DNA from: Membranipora membranacea
Lineage: Eukaryota; Bryozoa; Gymnolaemata; Cheilostomatida; Membraniporidae
Assembly (NCBI GenBank): GCA_914767715.1
Contig: OU612067.1
Location: forward strand, 8,618,001-8,682,000
Length of the DNA: 64,000 nucleotides
Direction: 5' to 3'
Both the position numbers and the translations under genes were made by a program. A model generated the notes under the pieces. The model ran no database searches, was not told where the DNA came from, and saw only the letters and a list, made by a program, of their open reading frames with translations. Position 1 is the stretch's first letter, and each line of letters begins with the position of its first letter. This document shows positions 1 to 12,249 of the stretch, piece by piece.

Positions 1-104
1 AGTTTACCCTTGGACATTCTCAAGGAGGCTGCCATATTGGTTTTCTTTAAAAGGCCTCTTATTGGTCACTTTTTGTAGGGCACTTGGTAATAAGACATTT
101 TGGG

Positions 105-3100
105 AAAATATTGAAAATGACCCAGAATGAAAATGACCTGAGTATGAAAACAACCTTAAGTTGACCTTGACATCTATATAAAATGGTGCAAGGAGATTAA
201 AGGGCAACCAAGGTTTCGCAGCAATGCATTAATGGGTAACAAATAATGTGATGGTCAGCATCAGCTTTGTGCATTACGCGATGCAAAACTCAAAGTAGTT
301 GCTGACTCTAAGCTGGGTAACACTTCAGTTTAGGGGAGGTTCCAAGACTTTGCTGTAATAATTATAGAGTACAGGCTAAATAATAACAGGAACAGGAAAC
401 TGCTATGTGGTATTCTCTTTGAGCTGAGTTTGAGTACCTGATGGAAGAAATGTTTCACAAGAATTCTGGCTGAATAATCATCCGAATTAGATTTTGTCTT
501 TTTCCCCATGCAGAAGGTGCAATCTGCTATTAATCAATGGCCATCAATGAGAAGTTGTTTGAAACCTTGGTTGCACTTTAAATCAGTCTATAACTGGAAA
601 TGAAAATGACCCAACCAATCAGACACCTACATGAAAATGACCCAACCAATCAGACACCTACATGAAATTGACCCAACCAATCAGACACCTACATGAAATG
701 ATCCAACCAATCACACCCATATATAAAAAAGACCCAACCAATCCTTGAAGGTATTCATAGTTAAAGGTAAAATGAGGAATATTTACACAGCCTTGGGAGG
801 CTGTTTAGGGTGGAGTTACAAACCCCCTACACAAGAGAGTTAGCCTAGGCTAGCTACACACATGTATCAGTTTCACTTTGGTAACAGCTGCTATTATGTT
901 GACTCTTGATCGATGAACCTCTTCATTGATTATATGGTGGACATACAGTATCGTTTTTATGATAAAATATACATAGTAAGAATACACCACACATTTTGCT
1001 GTCTATAACATAGCAGCATTGTGTATTTTGGATATCTTAAGATATTTTCAGCAGCTCAAAAGTCAAAACCAAATCTGAATTCCTAACTTTTTGATGACTA
1101 TTCATAATTCTCTAAACATATTAACTTCAACATTAGCATTGAGTAGCATATATATTTTTTGCGTGTTATTGCAGGTGAAATTACTGGGGCAAGGCTATCC
1201 GATTGCTGAATATCTATGACAGTCATGTGGCTCGTGACATACTCCAATTTTCTAGCGATGATGGCAACAGAAAGCGATTAATAGTTAAGGAATTTTGTAT
1301 TGTTGTTGGGTTTTGCACATTGTCACATTTTTTGCAGAGTTTTGTTACATTTTGCACATGGTGTCATGTTGAATGATTGATTTGTATTTTTACATACGGT
1401 AGCAACTCAGATCTCATATGCTGTGTCCACACATACATGCCTGACAAGTTGCTGACCCAGAAATCAGGAGGTTCCCGCAGACGAACTCCAAACCTGGAGA
1501 ACCACTCTGCATCCTGGAGTGAGGATGCAGTTCAACCGCATGTAACAGAGCAAACCAGCCATCCACTTCACCATTACCTACATTCAAACCTCGTCACATC
1601 ATAAAGCCCCGGCCCTTCCTTAATTTAACACAGCTCTTTGCGGAAAAAGCCTTTTTTTTTTAATTCACCAAACTACATCAATACCTTTCTTATTTTTTGA
1701 TGTTAGTCACAAATACATAGTCATATTTGCTCCTTGAATTCATCGGTGTTAAACTTAGTTATCAAAATATCAAAATTGAAAAAACTAAGAAGCATAGAAA
1801 AAGAAATCATTTTTTAATAATAAACTGCATAGTGCAAAATACTATATATGTTCGATGCGCTTCTGTAGTCCTCATAAGTTGTGCAGTAGCGTCCAGATTG
1901 GCAATCTATCCCAAATTCATTTTTTAAGTGACATTTATCATGTCTACCTATATCTGAGAGAGAGGGTCTGAGGTTGATGTAGTCATCAGAGTGTAGATCG
2001 TAGAAAGGTGAGAACAATGCTCGATACCAGCTATAACATCATGTAAAGTCTGTAAATGATCTTTGTGGTTGCCAATGTTTGCTGAAGTTGGAGTAATCAT
2101 TTGCTTGTTGAGGCTCATCAAGTGACAAATGCACAAAACATGACACCATGTGCAAAACATAACAAACTCTGGACAAAGTGTGACATCGTGCAAAACCGAC
2201 AACAATACGAAATGGGTCATGTCGGTGTAAATATCCAAATTTCCAGTGGCGTATATTAGCACTCACGGACCACGGATATCTGTGAATCAAAATCCTTGAT
2301 TACATTGTGCAAGCCAGTCTGAATAGCTCAGTGTGTAGAGCGTCTGCCTGGTAAGCTGCTTATTGGGAATGTTGTGGGTCCCATCAATGTCAGATTTATT
2401 TTCAAATGGGTGCTTTATAACTGGGGTATTTTACTTTTCCCAAGGGGGATGTCTTAAAAGTGAGGAATTACGGTACATACAGAGTTTGACTTTTGACCTT
2501 GAGCTGGACAAGCCAATCAAAAGCCCGGTGTATTGACACACCCACACCCTCCCCGCCACGCCTACGGCGTGTGGATCGGGCTGCGCCCGATCGTTATGCT
2601 CATCTCTAAAAAGTCAGTGAGTGAAATTTTTTAGAATATACGCCCCTGCAAATTTCCTTACCTACTTATCGGTTTTTGTTGCAATCATCGCTAGAAAATT
2701 GAGGCATGTGACAACCCACATGACTGTCAAAGATATGACGGCAATCAGATAGCCTTGCCCCAGTAATTGCACCTGCAATAAACGCACTTAAAAAAAAAAT
2801 ATATGCTACTCAATGCTAATGTTGAAGTTGATGCGTTTAGGGAATTATGAATAATCATAAGAAAGAAATGAGGGTTTTGTTTTGACTTCTGAAAATATCT
2901 TAACATATCCAAAATACACACTGCTGCTATGTTATAGACAGCAAAATGTGTGGTGTACCCTTACTATGATACTTTATCATAACAAACAATACTGCATGCC
3001 CACTATAAAATCAACGAAGAAGTTCATAGATCAAGAGTCAACATAATAGCAATGTTACCAAAGTGAAACTGATACATGTGTGTAACTAGCCTAGGCTTGA

Positions 3101-3475
3101 TCTCTTGTGTAGGGGTATGTCACACCACCCCAGACAGCCTGCCAAGGCTGTGTAAATATTCCTCACTTTATTGACAATATTTAAATACAGTGCAGTAACA
3201 CCTTCAACGATTGGTTGGGTCATTTTAATGTAGGTGTCTGATTGGTTGGGTCATTATCATGTAGGTGTCTGATTGGTTGGGTCATTTTCATGTAGGTGTC
3301 TGGTTGGGTCATTTTCATTTCCGGTTATAGACTTTTTGTAACCTACCAATATCGGAACGAGTCGGGCAGCTTGAGATGACCCTGACCTCGGATCATTTTG
3401 ATTATGTCGGTCATTTTCATTCCAGGTTATTTTCATCTCAGGTCATTTTCATTCTAGGTCATTTTCATAGTGATT
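105..3475. repeat. Large nested foldback (inverted-repeat) element
   Basis: Long inverted repeat. The main left arm (about 585-1270) is complementary to the right arm (about 2690-3333): the block at 1174-1270 reads reversed at 2689-2780. Near the outer ends both arms carry short tandem copies of a roughly 31-bp unit (598-740; reversed at 3200-3330) containing ATGAAAATGACCCAACCAAT. An outer pair (about 109-150 and 3418-3470) and an inner pair (about 1290-1390 and 2110-2220) are also complementary. No credible coding sequence lies inside; open frames here are short and overlap the repeats. It looks like a non-autonomous foldback transposon; ends and target duplication are not resolved. Confidence 0.75.
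2311..2395 (+). repeat. tRNA-like sequence, possible SINE head or tRNA pseudogene
   Basis: The stretch contains TAGCTCAGTGTGTAGAGCG, a good match to a tRNA D-arm/A-box. About 35 bases later GGGTCCCATCAATGTC is a degraded B-box-like segment. A normal acceptor stem and TTCGA loop are not seen, so it is not an intact tRNA. It sits inside the loop of the large foldback element. A tRNA-derived SINE fragment is the simplest reading. Confidence 0.45.
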
Positions 3476-3537
3476 CAAATGTTTAGAGGCTGTAGTAATA
3501 ATCTTTCTTTCCCACTTCCTGCAGTCATTACAAATTA

Positions 3538-3963
3538 AAATACACCTATGCTGTAGTATGCTGTAGTATGCTGGATAGGCCCTGGGGGCCGATGTCAGGG
3601 AGACATGCCCCAATGCACCTATGAGAGTTGTGTAACCAATGAACTAAACTTTAGTTCATTGGTGTAACAAAAGGCCTTTTGTTTGGTGAGCAAAGGTAGG
3701 AGTACAATGGCAGGCAAAGTGTGCTTGTCTGAATGCATGGCAATGTTGGATTCATGTGATTGCATGCTGGGGCGCGTGTATCCTAGGCTCAGCTCTCTAC
3801 TTTTGCTACACTCATTTGTGGGTATACACAATCCACCCGCTGCTAAGATATGCAGGAACCACTGGTGAAGGGTATTTCACAACTGTACTTTATTTTGTAA
3901 TGGTGGATTTTGTATTTTGACCACAGACAGCAGGTCACCGACAGTTGATTTGATGAGTTCCAG
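3538..3963 (+). repeat. Dispersed repeat R1, copy 1, left part
   Basis: This block recurs in the window. 3538-3690 matches 16022-16130. 3690-3900 (contains TACAATGGCAGGCAAAG and ends near ACTTTATTTTGTAATG) matches 16140-16340 and 29050-29250. 3921-3963 matches 28861-28902. The repeat continues after an insertion at 5258. Blocks appear in different order in copy 3, as if the family had a tandem or permuted ancestor. No coding potential recognised. Confidence 0.75.
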
Positions 3964-5257
3964 CAATGAACTCCCTCTTCCTCAGGAATAACAACACATA
4001 GGAATTGTGGGTGTGGCCTAGTGTGATGTCTTGAACAATTGGCCCATCTATTTGTGTCCCTTATAATATAGGATTATTGTGATGGTCTATATATATAGGA
4101 ATATTTGGCTTTTATTGTGTATGCCGCTAAACAATAGAGAACAAACAATAGACTCACTGCATCAAATAATATTAGGGCTTTCATTGGCTGAGAAGGTTCA
4201 CTGCCACCAATGCAGAGCAGATCATGTTTCTAGGATTGTTGAGGGGTAGTAAGCTGTATTTGATTCATACATGACAAGTTGGCTGGGCTCAATATCTGGT
4301 GATGTATAAACTTGCGGACTGGGTTGGTTTGGGGAACCCTAAAATACTCCCGCCGGCGGCCCGGGGCAACACCCCAGTTGCACAAGCTCTTAAAATATTT
4401 GATTTTCTGTTTTATTTTTAGATAACTATAATTTACCAAATTCTAGTAAGCATTAGAAAGAATATTACTATGTATAGATGTTTAAACTAATACAATTTGT
4501 TATATTATGTTGACAACTAGACCTCATGACAGCAAAATAAGCAAATAAGACTTCACTAAGCTCTTAGGTGCAAAAGTGGGGTGGTTATAGGGTCATCTGG
4601 TCTCATAGGGTAATCAGCCCAAATATCTGGTGTTACCCTACCAAATAGGGTAACTTGTCATGTATGATTTGATTCATAGTTGATATCAATTAATGGGTGT
4701 TTACCTGATAAAAAAAACCACATGTCTCTAAGTGCACTATGACTGAAGATATTCATTGTGAAATTGTATCATTTGTGAAGTATTTTGAAGACACATTTTT
4801 GCTTTTGTGGCTTGCTACCCCCTCACATGGACAATGTTTTGGAAAAGTTAAACATAGTTGATTACCTACAACATTTGCTCTATCCAATGAGCATAGCTTG
4901 GGGCCCAAGAGACCACCCTAACTATATTTTCTGAGCCAACAAAGAAATAAGCAACACAATACACACGTGTGTTGATGTTCACATAATCAATAACACTACC
5001 ATCAGGTATACTGGGCAAGTGATGCAGCTGTAGAATGGTAGGGTAAGATGGTTTCTTGAGATACAACTAATAGTCATGAACTCTTTTGTAGTGAATATGG
5101 GCTTATTAGCCATTTTATTTCATAGATGTAATATTGGTTTCATCACTTGGCGGCCATTTTGATTTCCACAAATGTCCCAGACATAGCTCAAGCGATACTG
5201 TTTGCTGATTGGTCAATATCGTCCTGTTGTTATTCCTGAGGAAGAGGGAGTTCATTG
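3964..5257. mobile_element. hAT-like non-autonomous DNA transposon inserted into R1
   Basis: Terminal inverted repeats: CAATGAACTCCCTCTTCCTC begins at 3964 and its reverse complement ends at 5257, extending to about 33 bp each. Flanks are GTTCCAG (3957-3963) and GTTGCAG (5258-5264), a 7-bp near-perfect duplication. The R1 copy at 28861-28920 is uninterrupted at this point and serves as an empty site. CA-starting TIRs and a target duplication near 8 bp suggest the hAT superfamily by analogy. No transposase is encoded. Confidence 0.7.
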
Positions 5258-5397
5258 GTTGCAGCCTTGTGTGTGTGTGGTTTGTGTTTGTTGTGGTGAA
5301 GATGTGAAGCTGCGCATGAACCAAGTTATCGCGGCTGCGCAGCTTCTGTACCCGCCAAATGCGTTGCTCAGATGAGTCACTTCTCTCTCATTGGTCG
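5258..5397 (+). repeat. Dispersed repeat R1, copy 1, right part
   Basis: Continuation of R1 beyond the inserted element, nearly identical to 28902-29041. It contains a TG-rich run and the GCGGCTGCGCAGCTTCTGTA segment. A partial inverted copy lies at 14618-14705. Confidence 0.75.
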
Positions 5398-5576
5398 GGC
5401 AGGAAATTTCAGGGATCGCTCTCTGCTTTCAAGTAATTATTTAACTCTATTCTCTCATTAGAAACTTCATTCTTTTGGTATTCTCATCATAATTTTATGT
5501 ATCACTATTTTAGTTTAGATTATTTTGATGTTTCTTATTACAATATCATCATCATGTAATCTGCGTTAATTACGCC
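5398..5576 (+). repeat. 179-bp direct repeat, copy 1
   Basis: Begins GGCAGGAAATTTCAGGGATC and ends TAATTACGCC. It is repeated at 6186-6364 with few substitutions. The 609 bases between the copies hold no recognisable gene. The pair may be flanking sequence of the helicase-bearing element downstream. Confidence 0.8.
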
Positions 5577-6185
5577 ATGACCATGAAACCACGCATATTA
5601 AAGACACCTCCTCTGTAGCGGTATGCGGCGGGCATGGGTAATTGGGAACCAAAAATTCAGATCAGAAAATCTGGAAGTGCGAGTTGACGCCGCTTGCGGT
5701 CCTTTGCAGTACATATCGTAAATGTAAATAAATGTAAATAAATGTTTGTTGTTTAATTATAATTATTTTATTGATCAAAATAATTTATAATGTATATATT
5801 AGATCTGATGGTAAAGAAAAAATGCATCCATGTTATGTATTGTATAGCATTATCATAGTAAACCACAAAATCCTGGTACATGAAAACACAGAGACTTCAT
5901 GTGCATTTTGATTACCATAAGAGAGCCATCGCCACTATCATGTACACCTGCCTTTTCTAATGCTCAAACGTGACCGATAATTTTATTTATGACACTTTAG
6001 ACACTTGACATCAGGTAACATTGCCTTGTTGAAGATAGGCAGTGTCCCCACTTGACTGTTATAACATCACTTGAGGGGCACTTGCAAATTCTTATTTGGT
6101 TGAGCTTTGCACTTTTGAGCCAAGAGCTGTTAAATTTCAAATTTTAGGGCAATTTGTGGTCAACCAGTAAACAGTCAACAAGACA

Positions 6186-6364
6186 GGCAGGAAATTTCAG
6201 GGATCGCTCTCTACTTTCAAGTAATTATTTAACTCTATTCTCTCATTAGAAACTTCATTCTTTTTGTATTCTCATCATAATTTTATGTATCACTATTTTA
6301 GATTAGATTATTTTATTTTTTCTTATTACAATATCATCGTCATGTAATCTGCGTTAATTACGCC
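6186..6364 (+). repeat. 179-bp direct repeat, copy 2
   Basis: Second copy of the repeat at 5398-5576, same orientation, immediately upstream of the PIF1-like helicase remnant. It ends with the same TAATTACGCC before the two sequences diverge. Confidence 0.8.
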
Positions 6365-6547
6365 GCTCCCATGTGAGTTTCGATAACTTCTCACAGATTA
6401 TACTATCATTCACTTCTCCTGGTAGCTGCTGCCTATGTGCCTACCATTTTAATTTGTCATTTATTTTACCTCTTCAATTTACCACCAGCAATTTACAACC
6501 TCATTATTACGCCTTGATTCGGTGCATGTCTTTACGTCATAATTTGT

Positions 6548-7823
6548 GTGTATGATCATATACATGCCCATACTATCAACCCTGAGGATGACCCCTTGGC
6601 TATGCTCGTTCTTGGTACTGCAGGTACAGGTAAATCATACCTCATTCACTACCTACGTCAACGTCTCGGCCAATCAGTCACACTCTTAGCACTGACCGGT
6701 GTTGCTGCTATAAATATTGGTGGTGCTACTCTACATTCTCACCTACTGTTTCTTAATGTACACAGCTTTGCACAGCTAAGAGGTACCTCACTGCACAAAC
6801 TTCAAGACAAGTTCCATGCTACTCGTTACGTCATCGTAGACGAAGTTTCTATGATTGGCTGTAGCATGCTGAATGCCATCAACAAACGGCTACAGCAAGC
6901 CTTTCCAGAACCCATCTGACCAGGTTTTCGGTGGTTGTAGCCTCATACTGATCGGCGATTTCGGCCAGCTTCCACCTGTTGGTGACAGTCGCCTTTTCTA
7001 TCCCAATTCAACAAGTCCAAAGGCTGTCTTAGGAAATTTGGCCTACCAAACCATTCGGAGGTTTTTATTTTTGACAGAATGTGTTAGGCAGGCGAATGAC
7101 CATGGGTTCAGGGACTTGTTGCTCAGGCTGAGAGATGGGATCAGTACCCGCAATGATTATGATCTTCTAGCTACTCGCTTTCAAGGTGTGGCTGATAAAG
7201 CCAACTTCCAACAGTCTGTAAGACTCTTTCCAAAGCGCCAGTCAGTTGCAGAGTACAATGCCGAGAAACTACTGCTACTTGGCAGCCCTATTGCTACTTT
7301 TGAAAGTGCCCACAACATGAACCAAGCCAAAAATGCCCCAAGTGATGACGCTGGTGGCCTTGAACGCTGGCTATCGCTTGCTGAAGGGGCAAGTATTATG
7401 CTTCGCTCCAACCTCTGGGTACAGAAAGGCTTAGTCAATGGCACTGTGGGCACTGTCACCCACATTATATTCAACCATGAAGGGCCACCTGCACTACCGG
7501 CCGTTGTCATTTGTACCTTCCCAAGTTATACTGGCCCTTCTTTCCTACCTCATGTTCCAGGTAGCTTTCCAGTAACTCCATTCACACGCACCTGGACATC
7601 TTGCGTTAACACTCTGAGTAGGACGGGCTTCCCATTATCATTGTGCTGGGCACTGACAATTCATAAATGCCAGGGTCTCACCTTGCAGCAGGCTAACATT
7701 GACATTGGGGACCGAGACACAAGCGTGGGTCTTTCTTTCGTGGCCCTTTCAAGAGCAAGATCATTACAGCATCTTCTTCTGACACAATTTCCTTTGACCG
7801 GATTTTACACTTGGCTGACTTGA
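6548..7823 (+). pseudogene. PIF1-like (superfamily 1) DNA helicase, frameshifted, transposon-derived
   Basis: Two overlapping frames together cover most of a PIF1/RecD2-type helicase. Frame one (6548-6919) has the Walker A motif GTAGTGKS and the Walker B/DEV motif YVIVDEVSMIG. Frame two (usable from about 6900 to 7823) has GDFGQLPPVGD, a TECVRQ motif, and the C-terminal ALTIHKCQGLTL and FVALSRAR motifs. The reading frame must shift by one near 6900-6915, so a single intact protein is not encoded here. The start is also unclear: the frame is closed just upstream of 6548. Such helicases occur in Helitrons and other large eukaryotic DNA transposons; no Rep/HUH domain is visible, so a Helitron assignment is not supported. 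Remnant of a mobile element most likely. Confidence 0.8.
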
Positions 7824-8392
7824 CTGAATGGTCCAAAGGAAAAATGAAGAGCGGCGCTTGCAACGCCAGTAAAGCGACAATGTACATAGTCTCAGAATTT
7901 TTTAACTTACTTTCTACTAATACTGTTTAAAAGCTGTTTTTAGATTAATCTTCAGATTTTATCACAGGCGATTTTTTTACTACTTTTTTATAACTTTTTA
8001 TAAAAAAAAAAATCAAACAGAAAAAAAACAACACACTCAGCCTGAGACGGTCCCAAGCCCGGTTGCATGAATGAGGAGGGGTTGTTACAATCGTCATCAA
8101 GCATCAACGTAATTTGATATCTTTTGCAATTACACAAATGTCTTACATTACTCTGACACATTAACTAATTCAACTATATTGATCTGACCACCTGAGCTGA
8201 ACAGCTATGCGTCTTTTCGGTGGGGTTTCTGATCGTATCAGTTCTAGTTTATATCATCCTATCTAATAGAAAAGCGACACAATATCAATAACATCATAGC
8301 TGTACCCCTGTACGATGACAGCTGGGCTGAAATTCTCAAGACTCAATTATTCCTGCAGTCACATTAATATAACCACTATCATAACTTTTGTT
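7824..8392. other. Non-coding gap with A/T homopolymer runs
   Basis: Low-complexity A- and T-rich sequence around 7970-8030, then nothing recognisable up to a possible splice acceptor (TTTTGTTAG) near 8393. Confidence 0.5.
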
Positions 8393-8743
8393 AGGTCCTT
8401 CATTACTCAAGAGGCGTATGATGACCTGTGCTCTACAGTCCATGGATTTGAGTTCGTCACAAAACGAATCCTGAAGTCACATCCTGGAGCACGAGTCGAG
8501 GCTTCCATTATGAACAGTGATGTTATTGAAAACATGTTCTCCTCACAAAGAGGCCACTGCAACGGAGCCAACACAAACCTGTCCATCCTTGCATACAGCA
8601 AGGCGATAAACACGATCATCATGACAACTGAGCTGCAGCGCTCCTCAAAACGAAATGCCAGCTCGTCCGCCTCAGTAGAGGGGGGGGGGGGGGCACATCC
8701 CTACCACATTCTCGCCAAAAAGAGCTTTAGATCAAAAGTGTAA
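8393..8743 (+). pseudogene. C-terminal exon of a DNA transposase-like protein (P/THAP9-like)
   Basis: An open frame after a plausible acceptor (TTTTGTTAG|G) encodes about 115 residues ending in a stop at 8741-8743. It contains MNSDVIENMFSSQRG followed by NGANTNLSILAYSKAIN. The pattern 'D-x-x-E-N-x-F-S-x-x-R ... N-x-x-x-x-x-x-x-x-Y' is known from the end of the catalytic region of P-element/THAP9-type transposases. A run of about 14 G at 8681-8694 makes a poly-glycine stretch that looks like a later expansion. No matching upstream exons were found on this strand, so it is probably a fragment. Family assignment rests on the motif alone. Confidence 0.5.
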
Positions 8744-8827
8744 CCAAGGTAGGCTGACGCTAAGACTATGTATTTAGCATTATTTATTATTATATTTGTT
8801 ATTTAGCTGTGATTGATATTCACATAC

Positions 8828-9009
8828 CTTTGTACTCTGTTGCACCGAACACACGCCCATTCAATAGCTGCCAGCTCCTGTTGAGTTATGCCCTTCTTCA
8901 TTGTGGTGCAGACAACATGGTACCAGTCCTGACATTTCTCGCATTCGACCCAATGAAGCGTATCCGGTAACTTCATCTTTCCTCTTCTCACCTTGCAGTA
9001 TATATATCT
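8828..9009 (-). CDS. PHD-finger exon of a transposon-like multidomain protein
   Basis: Minus-strand exon with acceptor ...TTGATGTTGCAG at 9010-9012 and donor GTATG at 8823-8827. It encodes WVECEKCQDWYHVVC and then WACVRC, the second half of a PHD finger: a Cys pair, then His-x2-Cys with Trp-Tyr, then a final Cys pair. Only one Cys (YCK) of the first pair is visible, so the finger is either degenerate or completed by another exon. PHD fingers read histone H3 tails, and some DNA transposons carry them. It lies downstream of the minus-strand helicase exon and may belong to the same gene. The final exon was not identified. Confidence 0.55.
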
Positions 9010-9495
9010 CTGCAACATCAACAGGATCATAGGGTCAATATTTGCAGTATTTTTGGCATACACCAACACAAGTATATCTTGTTGTCCCGTAGGTTGAATG
9101 TTATATACGAAATCTCTATAATATATAATATATCTATATCTATTTTTATAGCAGCTTAATAAGGTATCATGTAATTTCTGATTGATTTCTGCGGAATTAT
9201 ATAAACAAGATTATTGCTTCTACTGTCTATTTTTCTCTGTAAAATCTGCAGGATTGCAAGGTCAAGCATGGCAGTATTTTTTGTCCCCATCAAAGCAGAT
9301 ATGTCTTGTGGGATGTAATGTTCTATTACTTTTTATTATAGCAGCGTAAATAGATAAAGCATTGTAAGGATTTCCTCCTATGAATCTTTGCGAAGTTAAC
9401 ATCAGCATTTTTTGAATTCCTTTTTTTGTGGACCAAAAATATGTAATTAAATACAAATTATCTTTTCTGATACCTATGTATTTTGAAAAACTTAC

Positions 9496-10939
9496 CTTAC
9501 GAGTACTTGCAGACCTTTTCTCTGTTGAAGTCTGCTCCATAGCGATTATCTTGCTGCGATGAGACTGCTTCCTCTGTTGTTGTGCGTTGAGCATTCTCTT
9601 CCGAAATTCATTATTTCCCACTGGCAGGTAGTGCTATAGCAGGAGCCTCCACACTTCTTCCAGGAGAATCAGGTCAGGTTGTCCTGGGAAGAGTGAACCC
9701 AGTTTTTCCCGCAGGCCCACATCATTGAGCAGATAGTTATAGGTTACATCGTAAATCACAGGACCCACTGTCATTCCGGTCTCAAGGGTCTCACGCCTGT
9801 CTCTGGCTTCATTCAGCTGAAGGAACAGCTCGCATGCTGAGTCTGTAATGTGTGTGCGAGTCCCCTTGATGTCTCCTCTCGCCGTCTCTGACACTGTCAG
9901 GGTACCTGCCTGACCTCGCCTCACTTTCTGAGGTTTTATGCACAGTTTCAAATGCATGCTTCACACGCTTGCACAGATTGTATGGGTAGTTTTTCCTCTG
10001 AGTAATCTGAGGCGACGAGACATCTGTTTAATGCATTTGAACACTGTGCGACCGCCAATCTTACGTATTACACCTCTGGCTGCATCAGAGGTTTGACGAG
10101 ATGTTGAGGGTTGCGCAGAAGCAGAAGTTCTGGTGAGACGTGAAGATCTTTCTGCCTGACGGTCAGCCTCAGTGTTCAGATACCTGCTGCACATTGACGA
10201 GAACATGACACGCAGGTAATAGTGATACTGATCGGGAATGTTCTCTTCCACCATCTTTGCTGGAAGTTCAGTGGTTTTAACCTTAAATATTGTCTCTGCA
10301 AACGAACTGAATATGACACCATTAGCTACGTTGTTCTGAACATTCCCAGCTAGAATTTCCAAATGGAAACACTCCAGCTGGTCCTCCATGAACTTATGAA
10401 TACATTTAAGGTTGATATTGTCCTTCAAGAAGAGGATGTCTGAGTTTATGCTATTCTGTTTATCCGTAACTGGGGACAGATATGCCTGAGAAAGGAGCAG
10501 ATCAGCTACTGCCATGCTGTTGGGAGAAGCTGACTGGACTGATAGTACTACTGCTGCTGCTTCGGTGGGAGGAACTCTTTCCGAGGCCATGATCAGCTCA
10601 TCCTCACTCTCCGTCATGCAATAGTCAAATTCATCTTCCGCTATGGAAAAATCGTGGCATCTACAGCATGTGAGGTCTCGAATAGGGTCAATTGCCGGCT
10701 CTTCTAGAGCTTTGAGAACTGCCTTAGAAGGTGGTATCACTAGGCTCTTTCTGAAGTTGATTACCTGAAGATACTGAGGGTTGCTCGCCCTGCTAATCGC
10801 AACTGGCAGTAACTCAGGATGCCACATGTCTTCAGCATGGACCTCAACAGCGGCAGCAGTCATACCTTGTGACTTATGAACGGTGGTGGCATAGCACAGA
10901 GTCACCGGGAACTGAGTTTGACTGATCTCCACATCTTGT
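9496..10939 (-). pseudogene. C-terminal PIF1-like helicase exon, with frame disruptions
   Basis: Read on the minus strand from a CAG acceptor near 10940. The first part encodes FPVTLCYATTVHKSQGMT and VAISRASNPQYLQVINF, the last helicase motifs (V and VI) of a PIF1-like helicase. About 250 low-similarity residues follow. The frame stops at 9961-9963. Resuming in an overlapping frame (9957-9634) gives a plausible tail that ends in an in-frame TAG at 9634-9636, after which the same frame continues to a good donor (GTAAGT, complement of 9490-9495). One frameshift and one nonsense codon therefore interrupt the exon. It differs from the plus-strand helicase at 6548-7823, so at least two helicases are represented. 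Confidence 0.65.
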
Positions 10940-11276
10940 CTGCTGTCATATCTGTCAAAAGTTCGATGAAAATGTTACAAGCCCACAAAGAAGGGCCGCA
11001 GGGCAAGGCTAATGGCGGCCCTGCTGTCACTTGGTGTCTCACCTTCATTGTTCATCCATTTACTGTGAGATGATAACTTCTGGTACTTGTGCGAAAAGCC
11101 TAATTTTTTTGTTCTGCTATCAAAAAATTACTATCCCCTATAACTAACTGACATAGTTGTTAGTTTTCAGAAGGGTTAAGTTGTCCTACATTGTGATATT
11201 TTCGCATATAGAACTGTGCTTTGCAAGGCGCAAGAATCATGCAGTATTAAGGAAATGGTGCAAGCATTCCACTAAC

Positions 11277-11517
11277 CTGAATCTGGACTTCATCGAACAC
11301 GATGAAGCCAGTTCGCCCTCTGGCTGATAGTCTGCGCCTGTCTGCCTCCAGCAGCATCCAGTGCAGGTTTTCGTGGTTTAACCCCGGAGTTTGTGAAACA
11401 TAGTTCTTTATCTTCTGCAAGTGTTTTGGATGTGGAAGTTTTAGGGTACCAGCCTTCCGCCTGTTGCTGTAACTTTGTGGAGATATTGTGTACATATCCA
11501 GAGATGTCTGGAGTACG
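11277..11517 (-). CDS. Transposase-like exon (RNase H-fold start), minus strand
   Basis: Exon with acceptor TTTTTTTCAG (complement of 11518-11527) and donor CAG|GTTAGT (complement of 11271-11276). It encodes about 80 residues ending GRTGFIVFDEVQIQ. A hydrophobic strand closing on an acidic Asp-Glu pair is the usual first catalytic block of P/THAP9-type transposases. The preceding residues NLHWMLLEADRRRLSARG fit a helical lead-in. No downstream exon carrying the rest of the catalytic core was recognised before the helicase exon at 10.9 kb, so the gene may be deleted internally. Confidence 0.45.
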
Positions 11518-12249
11518 CTGAAAAAAATCATTAAGAAAATGCATTGTCTCACAATGGTACATATCAGTATGTTTGTATTTGAATTACTTTTGTCTGAAAT
11601 TTTACCGGTTAAAAGGAGTAAATTACTGTATACAATCCGTTTACAACGTAGACGTAACCCATTTGTTGGCACCCTTTTTTTGTGTGTTTTTTTCTCTGAT
11701 GGAATTTCTTTACACTTTATACTTTAGACCACCATTGCACCCCCCCCCCCACTTAGATTGACAACTTTACCTTAACATATCCATGGTTGGAGGAATTGCT
11801 TTGTGTCTGGCTCTGGTTGTATGTGTGGTCTACAATTATTTGTGGATTGCTTCCCACTTTCATCAGTCCCACAAACACTTGCCTGGTACCCACCTTCACA
11901 ATATACCTCCGTTGGATAGACACGGCAGGAAATACCTACAGAGAATAGCATGTTTTGGTGTTTCCTTCCTTTAAGAGGGCGGGTTAGAGACAAGTAGGCT
12001 CATAACGTTGCCTGACACATAATATTTTGGCTGAGAATTGTACCAGCATTTCTGTATAATATATTCAACTTTATTAGGCCGATCAAGTCATAACAGTGAT
12101 GACACATAGGACAGTGCAACCATCACTCTAACTGTATCCGACTAGTAGAATGAAAACTCAGTAACTGGTAGATTAGGTAGGCAAGGCACCTAAGCATTCA
12201 TTTAAAAAAAACTTTATATCTGTTTATAAAATTAACTCTGAGGACTCAC

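Noticed and set aside
6548-7823. Helitron assignment for the helicase
   Set aside because: No Rep/HUH motif, no CTRR hairpin end and no 5' TC end could be identified.
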